Shown piece by piece: positions 1 through 8,629 of a stretch of DNA of 64,000 nucleotides. The stretch's first letter is position 1, and each line of letters begins with the position of its first letter. The notes below the pieces were generated by a model, which made no database searches, was not told the origin of the DNA, and was given only the letters and a program-made list of their open reading frames with translations. The translations under genes were made by a program, and so were the position numbers. Origin of the DNA: an uncultured Blautia sp. (GTDB lineage: Bacteria > Bacillota > Clostridia > Lachnospirales > Lachnospiraceae); the NCBI GenBank assembly GCA_934364795.1, contig CAKRMK010000011.1, forward strand, positions 21,349 to 85,348, written 5' to 3'.

Positions 1-614
1 GCAGCTTCCGGTCCTGTCACTGAAACTTTTGTTACAGTAGAAGAATCTACAGTTGGGAAAGTACCGCTTTTTGCGAAATCATACAGACCACCTTCAAAGG
101 ACTGGAAGGTTGTACTTCCAACTACATACACAGTAGAAGAATCATTGTTCAATTCAATGTATTCCTGACTGGTGGAATCATTTTCCATTCCTACCTGTAT
201 CACTGTAGTTTCTCCATCCTCTGTAGTTATGGTGATGGTATTTTCCGGCTGGTCAAGCTCATATTCCGAAACATCTTCCACATTTTCCAGGGTTCTTTCT
301 GCTGTCACAGAGCTAAAAGAACCAGCCAGGGTATCCAGTTTATCCTGATCTACAGGAAATTCGCTTTCATCACTTTTTATCCAGGTATCTCCGTCTTTTT
401 CAAAAGTAACTTCTTTTTTGTCAATAATAAATTTGATGGATTTCACATCATCCGAAGAAATAGAAACAATTTCTTTTGTCTCGTCATTCTCCTCTTCGCT
501 TTCAGTCTCTTTGGCGTCCTGCTTCGCCACGTAGGTTTTTACACCTACGTAAGCGCCGCTAAGAACTACCAGAACACCGACTGCTGCAACAAGTTTTACT
601 GATTTTTTCTTCAT
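1..614 (-). CDS. DUF4340-type membrane-anchored protein (partial)
   Basis: Only the first 204 or so codons are inside the window; the C-terminus lies beyond the left edge. The protein opens with a Lys-rich start and a single hydrophobic segment (about residues 5-25), then a short Glu/Asp/Lys-rich linker, then an extracytoplasmic region with the repeating pattern 'V..I.....E..F.K.GD.W' seen in DUF4340 proteins. Its ATG overlaps the TGA of the upstream GldG-like gene in a TGATG arrangement, so the two are translationally coupled. DUF4340 genes commonly sit last in Gld-type ABC operons, which fits this context; the molecular role is not known. Family assignment is by pattern and neighbourhood. 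Confidence 0.75.
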   Translation of the reverse strand, partial: MKKKSVKLVAAVGVLVVLSGAYVGVKTYVAKQDAKETESEEENDETKEIVSISSDDVKSIKFIIDKKEVTFEKDGDTWIKSDESEFPVDQDKLDTLAGSFSSVTAERTLENVEDVSEYELDQPENTITITTEDGETTVIQVGMENDSTSQEYIELNNDSSTVYVVGSTTFQSFEGGLYDFAKSGTFPTVDSSTVTKVSVTGPEA

Positions 615-2173
615 CAGGCTTTTCTCCTCTTTAACCAGATCATAAATCCAACAAGCAGGAAGGCTCCCGGAATCAGTCCAATAGTGCAGATTTTCCAGAA
701 GCTTGCATCATATGCTGACAAGGTCAGATAAGATACCTCCAGACTCTTCGACGGGATAGAAACAGTTGTTGTCTCTTCCGTATTTACAAGCGCACTTAAG
801 GAGGCCATTACAAGCTTTTCATTACCACCAGATACCATCTGGTTTACCTGGCTTTGCAGCAAGTTTGATGTAGAATAATAAATAATATGAGTTTCTTCAC
901 CATCTCCAACGGACTCTGTAATACTTACGCCCAGGTCAAAAGGACCATCTACATCTCCGTCCTCTTTCTCAAGAGTTCCGCTGCTCACATCCGTTTTTGA
1001 GTATGCACTGTCAGAAGTTGTCAGAAGGCTCTCAATATTAACGGTATCCCTCACATCCTCTGATTTCTGGATTCCCTGTGCATATGGCATAAGAATATAA
1101 TATCCGGAAGAAGCAACGTCAGAAGTAATATCTGTACTGTTCACTGTTGGAAGCAGATAATACGGCATCTGCATTGCATAATGCCGGGAATCACCTTCAA
1201 AAACAAGTCCATCCACTCTGTTTATACCATAATTTTCCAGAACAGCATCAAAGTTTGGCATATCTTCTCCTGTATAATCAGAGAAAATCATAGCCTTTCC
1301 ACCGTTTTCCAGATACTCAATAATTGCATTTTTTTCGTCTTCTGAAATATCAGTTGCCGGAGAATCAATAAGCAGACAGCCTGCATCTTCCGGCACACTG
1401 CCCTCTGAAATCAGATTCAGGGACTGAATATCCATGTTTGCCTTTTCAATATCTTCTTTTACAGTAGAATCCAGTTCCTGTTCTCCATGGCCTTCCATAG
1501 TATATAAAACAGGAAGATCCTCGCTTGTCACATACGCAATTGCACTTGTAATCTGTCCTTCACCATCAAAACCGGTAGTCTGATAGCTGTAAGTGTTGTA
1601 ATCAAGTGAAGATTCGTAAATATTGTTATAATTTACAACTTTATTTCTATCTCCGCACACTACAATCAGACTGTTGGAGGATAAATTGTCACTTGTGTAT
1701 TCACTGACAAATTTAGGATTTACGACAGGATCCTTCAGCTCTACTGTAATATGGTCTGATTCATCCGCATATCTCTGAAGCAGATTGCTGATAGTTTCGT
1801 CTTCGCTTCCGCTCTGGGCTATCTGATAGATAGTTACATCCTTGTCCAGGTCTTTCAGCATTGCCTTGGTTTCATCCCCGATTGTATACAGTTTTTCAGC
1901 ACTGATGTCAAGCTGAGTATACTTTGAAGGAAGATTTCCGGCTATCATATTTATAACAATAATGATCGTCACAAAAACAACAATCATAACAGAGCTGTAA
2001 CTTCCATTTTTTAAATACTTTTTATTGATTGAATCTTTAAATTTTCGTTTTTGTTTTTTATCATTATTGTTATTATTATCATTTGATGATAAATCGATAT
2101 TTTTTTCGCTTTTCAGCTCTTTTTCTTCATTTTTGTTAATATTGTTATCATTTTTCTTCTTTCCGAACAACAT
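614..2173 (-). CDS. GldG-family ABC transporter auxiliary protein
   Basis: A 519-residue protein with an Asn/Lys/Glu-rich low-complexity cytoplasmic N-terminus (about residues 8-50, with two poly-Asn runs), one transmembrane helix (about 62-82), a large extracytoplasmic domain and a second helix near the C-terminus (about 493-513) followed by a basic tail. This matches the GldG/ABC_transp_aux type, the non-catalytic partner of Gld-like ABC systems. It lies 12 nt downstream of the permease gene and overlaps the DUF4340 gene, so four genes form one operon. In Bacteroidetes GldAFG supports gliding; in Firmicutes the substrate is unknown and gliding should not be inferred. The start is backed by AAGGAGGTG just upstream. 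Confidence 0.8.
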   Translation of the reverse strand: MLFGKKKNDNNINKNEEKELKSEKNIDLSSNDNNNNNDKKQKRKFKDSINKKYLKNGSYSSVMIVVFVTIIIVINMIAGNLPSKYTQLDISAEKLYTIGDETKAMLKDLDKDVTIYQIAQSGSEDETISNLLQRYADESDHITVELKDPVVNPKFVSEYTSDNLSSNSLIVVCGDRNKVVNYNNIYESSLDYNTYSYQTTGFDGEGQITSAIAYVTSEDLPVLYTMEGHGEQELDSTVKEDIEKANMDIQSLNLISEGSVPEDAGCLLIDSPATDISEDEKNAIIEYLENGGKAMIFSDYTGEDMPNFDAVLENYGINRVDGLVFEGDSRHYAMQMPYYLLPTVNSTDITSDVASSGYYILMPYAQGIQKSEDVRDTVNIESLLTTSDSAYSKTDVSSGTLEKEDGDVDGPFDLGVSITESVGDGEETHIIYYSTSNLLQSQVNQMVSGGNEKLVMASLSALVNTEETTTVSIPSKSLEVSYLTLSAYDASFWKICTIGLIPGAFLLVGFMIWLKRRKA

Positions 2174-2185
2174 TTTCCCACCTCC

Positions 2186-3049
2186 TTAATTCCAGCGTCT
2201 CTTCAAAATTGTCTGCATGGTAAGGAATATGCAGATCGCGATTACGGACAAGAAATATAAGACACCTGTCACATCAAAAATACTGTTGGTGAAGTTTTCA
2301 AAATGAGAGCTTAAATTAAAGACTTCAAGCACCTTCTGAATACCACCTTCAAATACACTGGATTTTACAAGATAAATCACAACCAGAGCAATTTCACCAA
2401 CTACACAGATTGCTCCGGAAATCACCACATTCTTTATCATGCTGTAGATCATAAGGCTGAGTGCAATGATAAGAAGCCCGAATGTTACAGCTGTAGACAT
2501 TGCTGTCTGTGAAAAGAATGAGGAAATACCATTCATCATGTAAAATGCAAATAAAAATACAAAGGTAAGAACAGCTGCAATTACCTGACTTTCTGTAATC
2601 GCAGAGAAAAATACGCCAATGGCGATATTTGCGCTTCCCAGAAGGAAAAATCCAAGAAGTGCAGTGTATGCGGAACCAAATTCTACAGTTCCAAATTTTG
2701 ACATAATAAGGGGATAAGTGGCAAGTATGGCAACCGGAATTGCATAAATGGTTACTAATGCCAGATATTTACCCATTACAATACCAGATACAGATACCGG
2801 AGAAGTAAGAAGCAGCTGGTCTGTTTTCTGCTTTCTTTCTTCTGCAAGTACTCGCATGGTCAGGATCGGAACTGCGATCAGGAACACAAAGGTCATAGCG
2901 TTTAATGTATATTCAAATTTTGGATAAGCAGCTGAAAGCTGATAAGCTGAAAAATAAATACCTGCGATCAGCAATACAAAAAACATAAACAGATAGCCAA
3001 CCATAGAAGTCAGGTAGCTTTTCAGCTCTCTTTTATAAATAGCAAGCAT
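2186..3049 (-). CDS. ABC-2/GldF-type transporter permease
   Basis: A 287-residue integral membrane protein with about six hydrophobic helices. The N-terminus (KRELKSYLTSMVGYLF) is typical of ABC-2 permeases, as is the conserved 'E.R...T..LLLTSPVS' loop at about residues 70-87, which in GldF/NosY-like permeases faces the ATPase. It sits 3 nt after the ATPase gene and 12 nt before the GldG-like gene, so it is the membrane subunit of the same transporter. Substrate is not deducible. The start is preceded by a GGGGGAAGAG ribosome binding site. Confidence 0.85.
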   Translation of the reverse strand: MLAIYKRELKSYLTSMVGYLFMFFVLLIAGIYFSAYQLSAAYPKFEYTLNAMTFVFLIAVPILTMRVLAEERKQKTDQLLLTSPVSVSGIVMGKYLALVTIYAIPVAILATYPLIMSKFGTVEFGSAYTALLGFFLLGSANIAIGVFFSAITESQVIAAVLTFVFLFAFYMMNGISSFFSQTAMSTAVTFGLLIIALSLMIYSMIKNVVISGAICVVGEIALVVIYLVKSSVFEGGIQKVLEVFNLSSHFENFTNSIFDVTGVLYFLSVIAICIFLTMQTILKRRWN

Positions 3050-3052
3050 GAT

Positions 3053-4141
3053 TTACTCTTCCCCCTTTTCTTCGCCGGATTCTGATGTATACTGTCCATT
3101 ATCTGGTACAGAATTATTCTGGGCTGCATCAGATTTTCCGACGCCTGCTTTTTCGAAACCATCTTCTGAATCATTCTCTGAAAAGCCACCTGAATTTTTA
3201 TCCTTTTTCTCGCTTTCCGTAAGTTCAAGGAAGATCTCCTCAAGAGAAACTTTCTTAGACTGCATTTCAAGGATCGGGCAGTCTGCATTTACCATGCTGT
3301 AGAATACTTTTTCACGTACATCTGTATTCTCCTGTGTAGCCACTGTAACGCTGTATACGCCCTCTTCCTGGCTCTTCTTCACTGTAACTTCTTTTACCCC
3401 TTCTATGGCTGTTAAAGTGGCTCTTACAGTGTCCTTCTGACCTTTTACAAGCATATTCAGGTTATTAGAGCCTGCTGCCAGACGGCTAAGATTCTCCGGA
3501 GTATCACTGGCTACCAGTTTTCCATGGGAAATGATCAGAACATAATCACAGATTGCGCTGACTTCTGACAGAATATGAGAACTTAAAATTACCGTATGTT
3601 TCTTTTTCAGTCCCCTGATCAGCTCACGGATCTCATTGATCTGTTTCGGGTCAAGACCAACAGTAGGCTCATCCAGAATGATCACCTCCGGATATCCCAG
3701 AACTGCCTGTGCAATACCAACCCTCTGTCTGTAACCTTTTGAAAGGTTCTTGATCAGACGGTTTTTCATGTCTGTAATTTTCACCATATCCATGATTTCT
3801 TCAATCATAGATGCTTTTTTATCTTTAGGAATTTTCTTCAGATCTGCAACAAATTTCAGATATTCCAGAACGGTCATATCAAAATAAAGAGGCGGCTGCT
3901 CCGGCAGATAGCCAATGCATTTTTTTGCCTCCTCAGGCTCTTCAAGAATATCATGACCGTCTATTACAACCGTACCCTCTGTGGATGCAATATAGCCGGT
4001 GATCATATTCATGGTAGTGGATTTTCCAGCGCCGTTGGGTCCCAGAAAGCCGTAAATTTTGCCCTTTTCGATTTCAAAAGAAAGGTGATTTACAGCTGTG
4101 TGATCGCCATAGCGCTTCACCAGATTTTTTACTTCAATCAA
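3053..4141 (-). CDS. ABC transporter ATP-binding protein (Gld/Ccm-type)
   Basis: A 362-residue ATPase with Walker A GPNGAGKST (34-42), signature LSKGY (133-137), Walker B VIILDEP (about 153-159) and the switch His at 189 (SSH). After the nucleotide-binding domain comes the usual C-terminal regulatory domain and then an unusual Asp/Glu/Ser-rich tail of about 50 residues. The start is TTG at 4141: a strong AAGGAGGT (4149-4156, minus strand) lies 7 nt upstream and no better ATG is available. It is the first gene of the four-gene exporter operon. The substrate is unknown. Confidence 0.88.
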   Translation of the reverse strand: MIEVKNLVKRYGDHTAVNHLSFEIEKGKIYGFLGPNGAGKSTTMNMITGYIASTEGTVVIDGHDILEEPEEAKKCIGYLPEQPPLYFDMTVLEYLKFVADLKKIPKDKKASMIEEIMDMVKITDMKNRLIKNLSKGYRQRVGIAQAVLGYPEVIILDEPTVGLDPKQINEIRELIRGLKKKHTVILSSHILSEVSAICDYVLIISHGKLVASDTPENLSRLAAGSNNLNMLVKGQKDTVRATLTAIEGVKEVTVKKSQEEGVYSVTVATQENTDVREKVFYSMVNADCPILEMQSKKVSLEEIFLELTESEKKDKNSGGFSENDSEDGFEKAGVGKSDAAQNNSVPDNGQYTSESGEEKGEE

Positions 4142-4307
4142 GTTTCTTACCTCCTTCAGATTATGAACATTTCATATGTTAATTCTATGTACAACCTGTG
4201 AGGAAATTTAGATAATTCTGTGAGAAAACTGTGATTATTATGTGTTGGAATTGTGTCTAAGAACTGTGGCAACTGATTTCGAATAAAATATGCCGCAGTG
4301 GGACATG

Positions 4308-4336
4308 AAAAAGGGGCTGTCTGAGACAGCCCCCTT
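4308..4336 (-). terminator. Intrinsic terminator of the GH106-like gene
   Basis: On the minus strand, the stem AGGGGGCTGTCT / AGACAGCCCCTT ends in a short T run. It lies about 50 nt beyond the stop of the glycosidase at 4385 and separates it from the exporter operon. The rest of the 4142-4384 gap shows no gene. Confidence 0.85.
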
Positions 4337-4384
4337 AGATTCAGGTTTCATCTTTGGAAATCCTATATTTCCATTATCGTTATT

Positions 4385-7300
4385 TTATTCTGTCAGTGCT
4401 GCCAGTGCGTACGGCAAAATTGCTGCTTTCTGCGGACCATAGGCTTCAACACCTTCATCATATCCCCACCAGGAAGACTGAGTAGGTTCAATCTGGCCGG
4501 TTGCAAGAAGTGCGTTACCCATTGTGGAATTATAATGGATCTCAATAGTATTTTCACCGTCTACCAGATATTTTGAAATATCTGTTTTCGGAACTTTCCA
4601 GTTAATACCACCGGTGTACTGATCCTTGCCCTCCTGATCTTCTACGATGGAAAGTTTTGCCTTTGTAGGATTGGTGCTGATGTCACCGCCTACTTTCTGT
4701 CCATTGATCCATACTTTCATAGTGGAAACAAGTTCATCCCCAAGATCAAGCACTGCACCGTCAGCTGCAGATGCATCCCAGCTGAATGTTGCCTTGTACA
4801 CACCGTTTCCGGAAATGGTATCGCCAACCTCCGGAATGTTATCCCATGTGGTCATTGTGTCAAGTTTTACATTGATCGGAGTTTTATCTGTCTCATAATG
4901 GCTGTTTACAGTCGTTACATCATCAATGGTTTCCTCATCTACCACAAGGTTTTCTCCCTGTGTCCAGGAAGTAACCTCCAGATCCCAGTCTGTAATGTCA
5001 TAAGCATCCGGAACCTGTGCGGAAACTGATACTTCAGAACCATCAGAAAGAGTTGCTGTGTAATCACCACTTGCAAATGCTTTTGCATACAGTTTTCCAT
5101 CTTTTTCTACCACTGCATCTGCTGTTGTATCAGTAGCGTGTAAACTGTCTCCTTCCGGTGCAAATGCATATAATTTCGGATCATCATATTTCAAAGTAAC
5201 CGGAACATAAGTCTTTCCGTCTTTGATCTCGTACTCTGCGATCTTTGTTGTTTCACCGCTCCATGCATCGATCTCATAAGGAACATATTCACCGTCAACA
5301 ACCAGACGGGTGGAAATCTCTGTGCCGTGGTCTTCTGTTTTCACAGAATCAATATGGCTGTTTTCATGATAATCATTGGAGCAATAATTATAAGCATACA
5401 GATATTTTACCCCATCTTCATCTTCACGGGTCTGTGTAAGGATCTGATGATTTGCTTCCTCGAATCCTACATATGGGTCTACTCCCAGTTCCTGAAGACA
5501 ATCATACACATTATCATCATATCCCTGATCCACAGCCTGGAAATAATCAAAGTCTTCATCTGCATCGTTGATAACAGCTGTCTTTACATTGTCAAGAGCT
5601 TTCAGTTCTTCAATGGTAGCAGCAAGCTCCTCATCACGGCCATCATTAAATGGAGTTTCTTTTGCAGCACATTCCATAATTACTACAGGAAGGCCTTTCT
5701 TTGCCCATTCAAGGACTTTCTTTGCTCCGTCTGCATCCATCCATTTCTGATACATGATCAGTGCTTTATAACCAGCCGGTTCAATCGTCTTTGTTTCTTC
5801 ATTGTAAGAAACTGTATCCATGTTCAGAAGATCCGGGCTTAAATAGTCATATGTGTAACCATTGTCCTGAAGCTCTGTGGAGCGATAGAAAATACCCATA
5901 TGTGCCAGCATGTTATTCATAGCGTGGATATCATCCTCGAGGCCGCCCTCTGAATTCAGGCCCTGATTCCAGTTATTGTGTAAGAAACCGATATCCGTAC
6001 GGGAAGAACCGGTCTGCATCAGAGTCTGGATACGTCCGATATGTGCATTAAACTCATCATAATCCTCATAAGCAGGCTCTCTGTCATCATAACGGTCAAA
6101 CATTCCTGCAAACCCGGGCATTCCACCTGGCCATAAAGTTTCTTCTGTTCCATATGTATCTGTTGCACTCCAGATATGCCATACAACTTTCTGGAAACCG
6201 GCTGCATATTCTCCATAAACAGAGCGGAGACGCAGCTGCATGGAAGTATCATAAGGAGAAAGTGTTCCTCCTGTTTCTGTAGAAAGGGTTTTGTCCTGAA
6301 GCTTTGCACCTGCAGTATGGAGACGAAGAAGATCAATCTGATTATACTGATTCAGATTTTCTGCTTCCGGATAATCTACATAAGCGGATGGCTCCGTAAT
6401 TTCAAAGCTTCGGCCATAAGAAATCTGTGCCCTTGTAGTAATACCAACAGAGTTGAGCCATTCTTTTAACGGCTGGAGAAGATTTTCTTCGTAAAGCTGT
6501 GTCAGAACATCAAGCCAGTCATTGATAATCTTCTGGTTCAAGTCTTTATCTCCATCCAGGGCATTATATCCGCTTGCCGGATCCATATAAACATCAAATA
6601 CAGCATAAACCTGCGGAAGTCCCTTGATCAGATACATATATGGGAGAATATCATATCCTTTTCTCTTCTTGAACTCTTCCCGAACGGAATCTGTCCACCA
6701 GGTAATGCCTCCATCCGGATTCAGCTCAATAGAATCCATAAACAGCATAACATCGCCGTCTTTGATCTTTGCATTTAATTCTTCATCATCCAGATAATGT
6801 TCTTCCCAGAATGCTTTTAATGCTTCTACTCCCCGCTTGTCAAAGTAATTGGTAGCATAGGCAGTTTCTGTGGAAGGATCTGATACTTTGTAATTGCCCT
6901 GCTGCCAGTAAGCAACTACATAATATTTCCCTTCGTCTCCCTCTCCGGTTTCTCCCTCCGGAGCAGTCCAGTTAATATTCTGCTCAAAGACATTTGCACC
7001 TTCTGTCACATCTGTAAGTTCGATTACACTTTCAGAATCAATTGTATATCCACTATATTCATTTGCCGGAACCCACGGCTTACCAGAACGATAGGTTCCA
7101 GAAGTATTTCCTGTGATCTTATAAGCATACGCACCAATAAAAGTACCTTTATTCTGCATGGTTTCCGGCTGTGGAAGCTGAGTGATGCTTTCTCCCGGAG
7201 CTACAACAGTTTCACCCATTGCAATAACCTGGCTTGCTTCCTGGCTGTCTGGATCCAGTCCCGGGACATTAGATGTAGCCCAGTTTGTTCCTGATGTAAG

Positions 7301-7672
7301 GCTGACGCTCATACCATGATCAAGAAGAGTATTCATCATCAGTTTCCATTTATGGGACCACATATCAGAACCATAAGCATAGTCCTCAGTAGGTGCCTCG
7401 CTGGTCTGCATGCAAAGCTCTACACCGTCAAAACCGGAATCATACATCTGCTGGATCTCTGTTTTCAGCTGCTCATCTGTGAGGGATGCCTGCGGAAGCC
7501 ACCAACGGACATAAGACTGTTTGTCTCTGTCAGGATCTGTGAACTTCTCTGTCAGTTCTGCAGCAAAATCATCCTGACCATCAGCTGCCATCGCTGCTGA
7601 TGGAAAGCATCCTGCTGTCAGTGCAAAAGCAACAGCTAAGGCAAGTGCACTTTTTTTTCTGTTCTTCTTCAT
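4385..7672 (-). CDS. Secreted GH106-like glycoside hydrolase
   Basis: A 1,095-residue exported protein. It has a Lys-rich signal peptide with a hydrophobic core (9-20) and a likely cleavage after AMA (about 29); Cys22 in LTAGC is only a poor lipobox. The catalytic region begins with YVRWWLP (54-60) and FDGVEL (81-86), the opening seen in GH106 alpha-L-rhamnosidase relatives. Acidic motifs follow that are shared with the 39.3 kb homologue: DSIE (313-316), PEAE (435-438) and STE (464-466). A beta-rich C-terminal module (about 945-1080) resembles a galactose-binding-like fold. Substrate is inferred to be a rhamnose- or related deoxyhexose-containing glycan; no biochemical proof. It is a single gene with its own terminator, just downstream of a YesMN sensing cassette that may control it. 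Confidence 0.72.
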   Translation of the reverse strand: MKKNRKKSALALAVAFALTAGCFPSAAMAADGQDDFAAELTEKFTDPDRDKQSYVRWWLPQASLTDEQLKTEIQQMYDSGFDGVELCMQTSEAPTEDYAYGSDMWSHKWKLMMNTLLDHGMSVSLTSGTNWATSNVPGLDPDSQEASQVIAMGETVVAPGESITQLPQPETMQNKGTFIGAYAYKITGNTSGTYRSGKPWVPANEYSGYTIDSESVIELTDVTEGANVFEQNINWTAPEGETGEGDEGKYYVVAYWQQGNYKVSDPSTETAYATNYFDKRGVEALKAFWEEHYLDDEELNAKIKDGDVMLFMDSIELNPDGGITWWTDSVREEFKKRKGYDILPYMYLIKGLPQVYAVFDVYMDPASGYNALDGDKDLNQKIINDWLDVLTQLYEENLLQPLKEWLNSVGITTRAQISYGRSFEITEPSAYVDYPEAENLNQYNQIDLLRLHTAGAKLQDKTLSTETGGTLSPYDTSMQLRLRSVYGEYAAGFQKVVWHIWSATDTYGTEETLWPGGMPGFAGMFDRYDDREPAYEDYDEFNAHIGRIQTLMQTGSSRTDIGFLHNNWNQGLNSEGGLEDDIHAMNNMLAHMGIFYRSTELQDNGYTYDYLSPDLLNMDTVSYNEETKTIEPAGYKALIMYQKWMDADGAKKVLEWAKKGLPVVIMECAAKETPFNDGRDEELAATIEELKALDNVKTAVINDADEDFDYFQAVDQGYDDNVYDCLQELGVDPYVGFEEANHQILTQTREDEDGVKYLYAYNYCSNDYHENSHIDSVKTEDHGTEISTRLVVDGEYVPYEIDAWSGETTKIAEYEIKDGKTYVPVTLKYDDPKLYAFAPEGDSLHATDTTADAVVEKDGKLYAKAFASGDYTATLSDGSEVSVSAQVPDAYDITDWDLEVTSWTQGENLVVDEETIDDVTTVNSHYETDKTPINVKLDTMTTWDNIPEVGDTISGNGVYKATFSWDASAADGAVLDLGDELVSTMKVWINGQKVGGDISTNPTKAKLSIVEDQEGKDQYTGGINWKVPKTDISKYLVDGENTIEIHYNSTMGNALLATGQIEPTQSSWWGYDEGVEAYGPQKAAILPYALAALTE

Positions 7673-7853
7673 ATTTTTCTCCTTTCAACATGTTCGTTCA
7701 TCAGTTGTTTGATAAGTGTATTATAAACAAACATGCAGGGAGAAAATATAAGGATTCCGAACTCAAATGTTACATTTAAGACATAATCTTTTATAAATTC
7801 CAGATGTTATTGTGCAAATTGCATATATGTAAATGTTTGAATTTATATAATTT
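7673..7853 (-). promoter_or_regulatory. Promoter region of the secreted glycosidase
   Basis: The 181-bp gap between the AraC-type regulator gene and the glycosidase holds a minus-strand TATAAT (7720-7725) about 50 nt before the start codon and an AAAGGAG ribosome binding site. No good -35 is visible 17 bp upstream (TATTTT), which would suit activator-dependent transcription by the neighbouring regulator. The regulator's binding site was not identified. Confidence 0.5.
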
Positions 7854-8618
7854 TCAAACATGCTCCAGTGCCGCACTTGCTCGAAATGTTGCTGGACTCA
7901 TTCCCGTTTCCTGCTTAAAAATCTTGGAAAAATAAGATGCTGAATTAAATCCGGTCATTCCTGCAATTTCCTGAATACTTTTTCCAGTTGCCTGTAACAG
8001 CATCTTTGCCAGTGAAATCCGGCAATTCATTACATATTCGCTGAATGACAGGCCAGTTTCTTTTTTCAGTAATTTTGAAAGATAATCCGGGTTAAGATAA
8101 ACAAAATCAGCCACTTCTTTTCTGGATATTTCCTCACTGATATGCTCTGCAATATATTTTTTAGCTTTTTTCAGAGCTTCTACACTGTCATCTTCATTGG
8201 AACTTTCCTGAAGTGACTGTACGATCATCTGATTTTTCCGGCGCTTTCCGGACTCTTCCATAGCTGAAGTAATGGCCTCTTCCATTTCTTCAATAGGTGC
8301 AGGTTTCAGTAAATAAAGAAACGCTTTTTGCTTCACCGCTTCTCTGGCATAAGAAAAATCAGCGTGACTTGTAAGAAAAATACATACCGGATCTTTCTGT
8401 TTTTCATTAATCCATTTCAGCAAATCAATCCCTGAATCACCAGGCATTTCAATGTCTGTTACCAGCACATCAATCTGTTTGCTTTTAATAATTTCTTTTG
8501 CACGTCTGGCAGACATGGCAGTATAAACTTCTTTTACGCCGCACCGTTCCCAGTTCACATATTGCCTGATTCCGTCAATTGTAATATAGTCATCATCCAC
8601 AATCAAAATACTTCCCAT
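7854..8618 (-). CDS. YesN-type response regulator (AraC family)
   Basis: A 254-residue regulator. The receiver domain (about 1-125) has the acidic pocket VDDD (7-10), phospho-acceptor Asp55 in VTDIEMPG, Thr/Ser83-84 and Lys105 in LLKPAP. The C-terminal half (about 150-250) is a double helix-turn-helix AraC domain with the typical 'DYLSKLLKKETG' and 'FNSASYFSKIFKQETG' helices. Family members activate nearby carbohydrate-use genes. It lies 11 nt after the sensor kinase gene, so it is the partner of that kinase, and the likely target is the secreted glycosidase immediately downstream. At 254 residues it lacks the long middle region of many YesN proteins. Confidence 0.9.
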   Translation of the reverse strand: MGSILIVDDDYITIDGIRQYVNWERCGVKEVYTAMSARRAKEIIKSKQIDVLVTDIEMPGDSGIDLLKWINEKQKDPVCIFLTSHADFSYAREAVKQKAFLYLLKPAPIEEMEEAITSAMEESGKRRKNQMIVQSLQESSNEDDSVEALKKAKKYIAEHISEEISRKEVADFVYLNPDYLSKLLKKETGLSFSEYVMNCRISLAKMLLQATGKSIQEIAGMTGFNSASYFSKIFKQETGMSPATFRASAALEHV

Positions 8619-8629
8619 AGATTTCTCTC

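Noticed and set aside
614..4141. Gliding motility operon
   Set aside because: GldAFG-like names come from Bacteroidetes; in Firmicutes this operon is a general exporter and no other gliding genes are present.
5327..5842. 171-codon open frame opposite the secreted glycosidase
   Set aside because: It lies wholly antisense to a well-supported gene, has no ribosome binding site and its translation shows no domain; it reflects codon use on the other strand.
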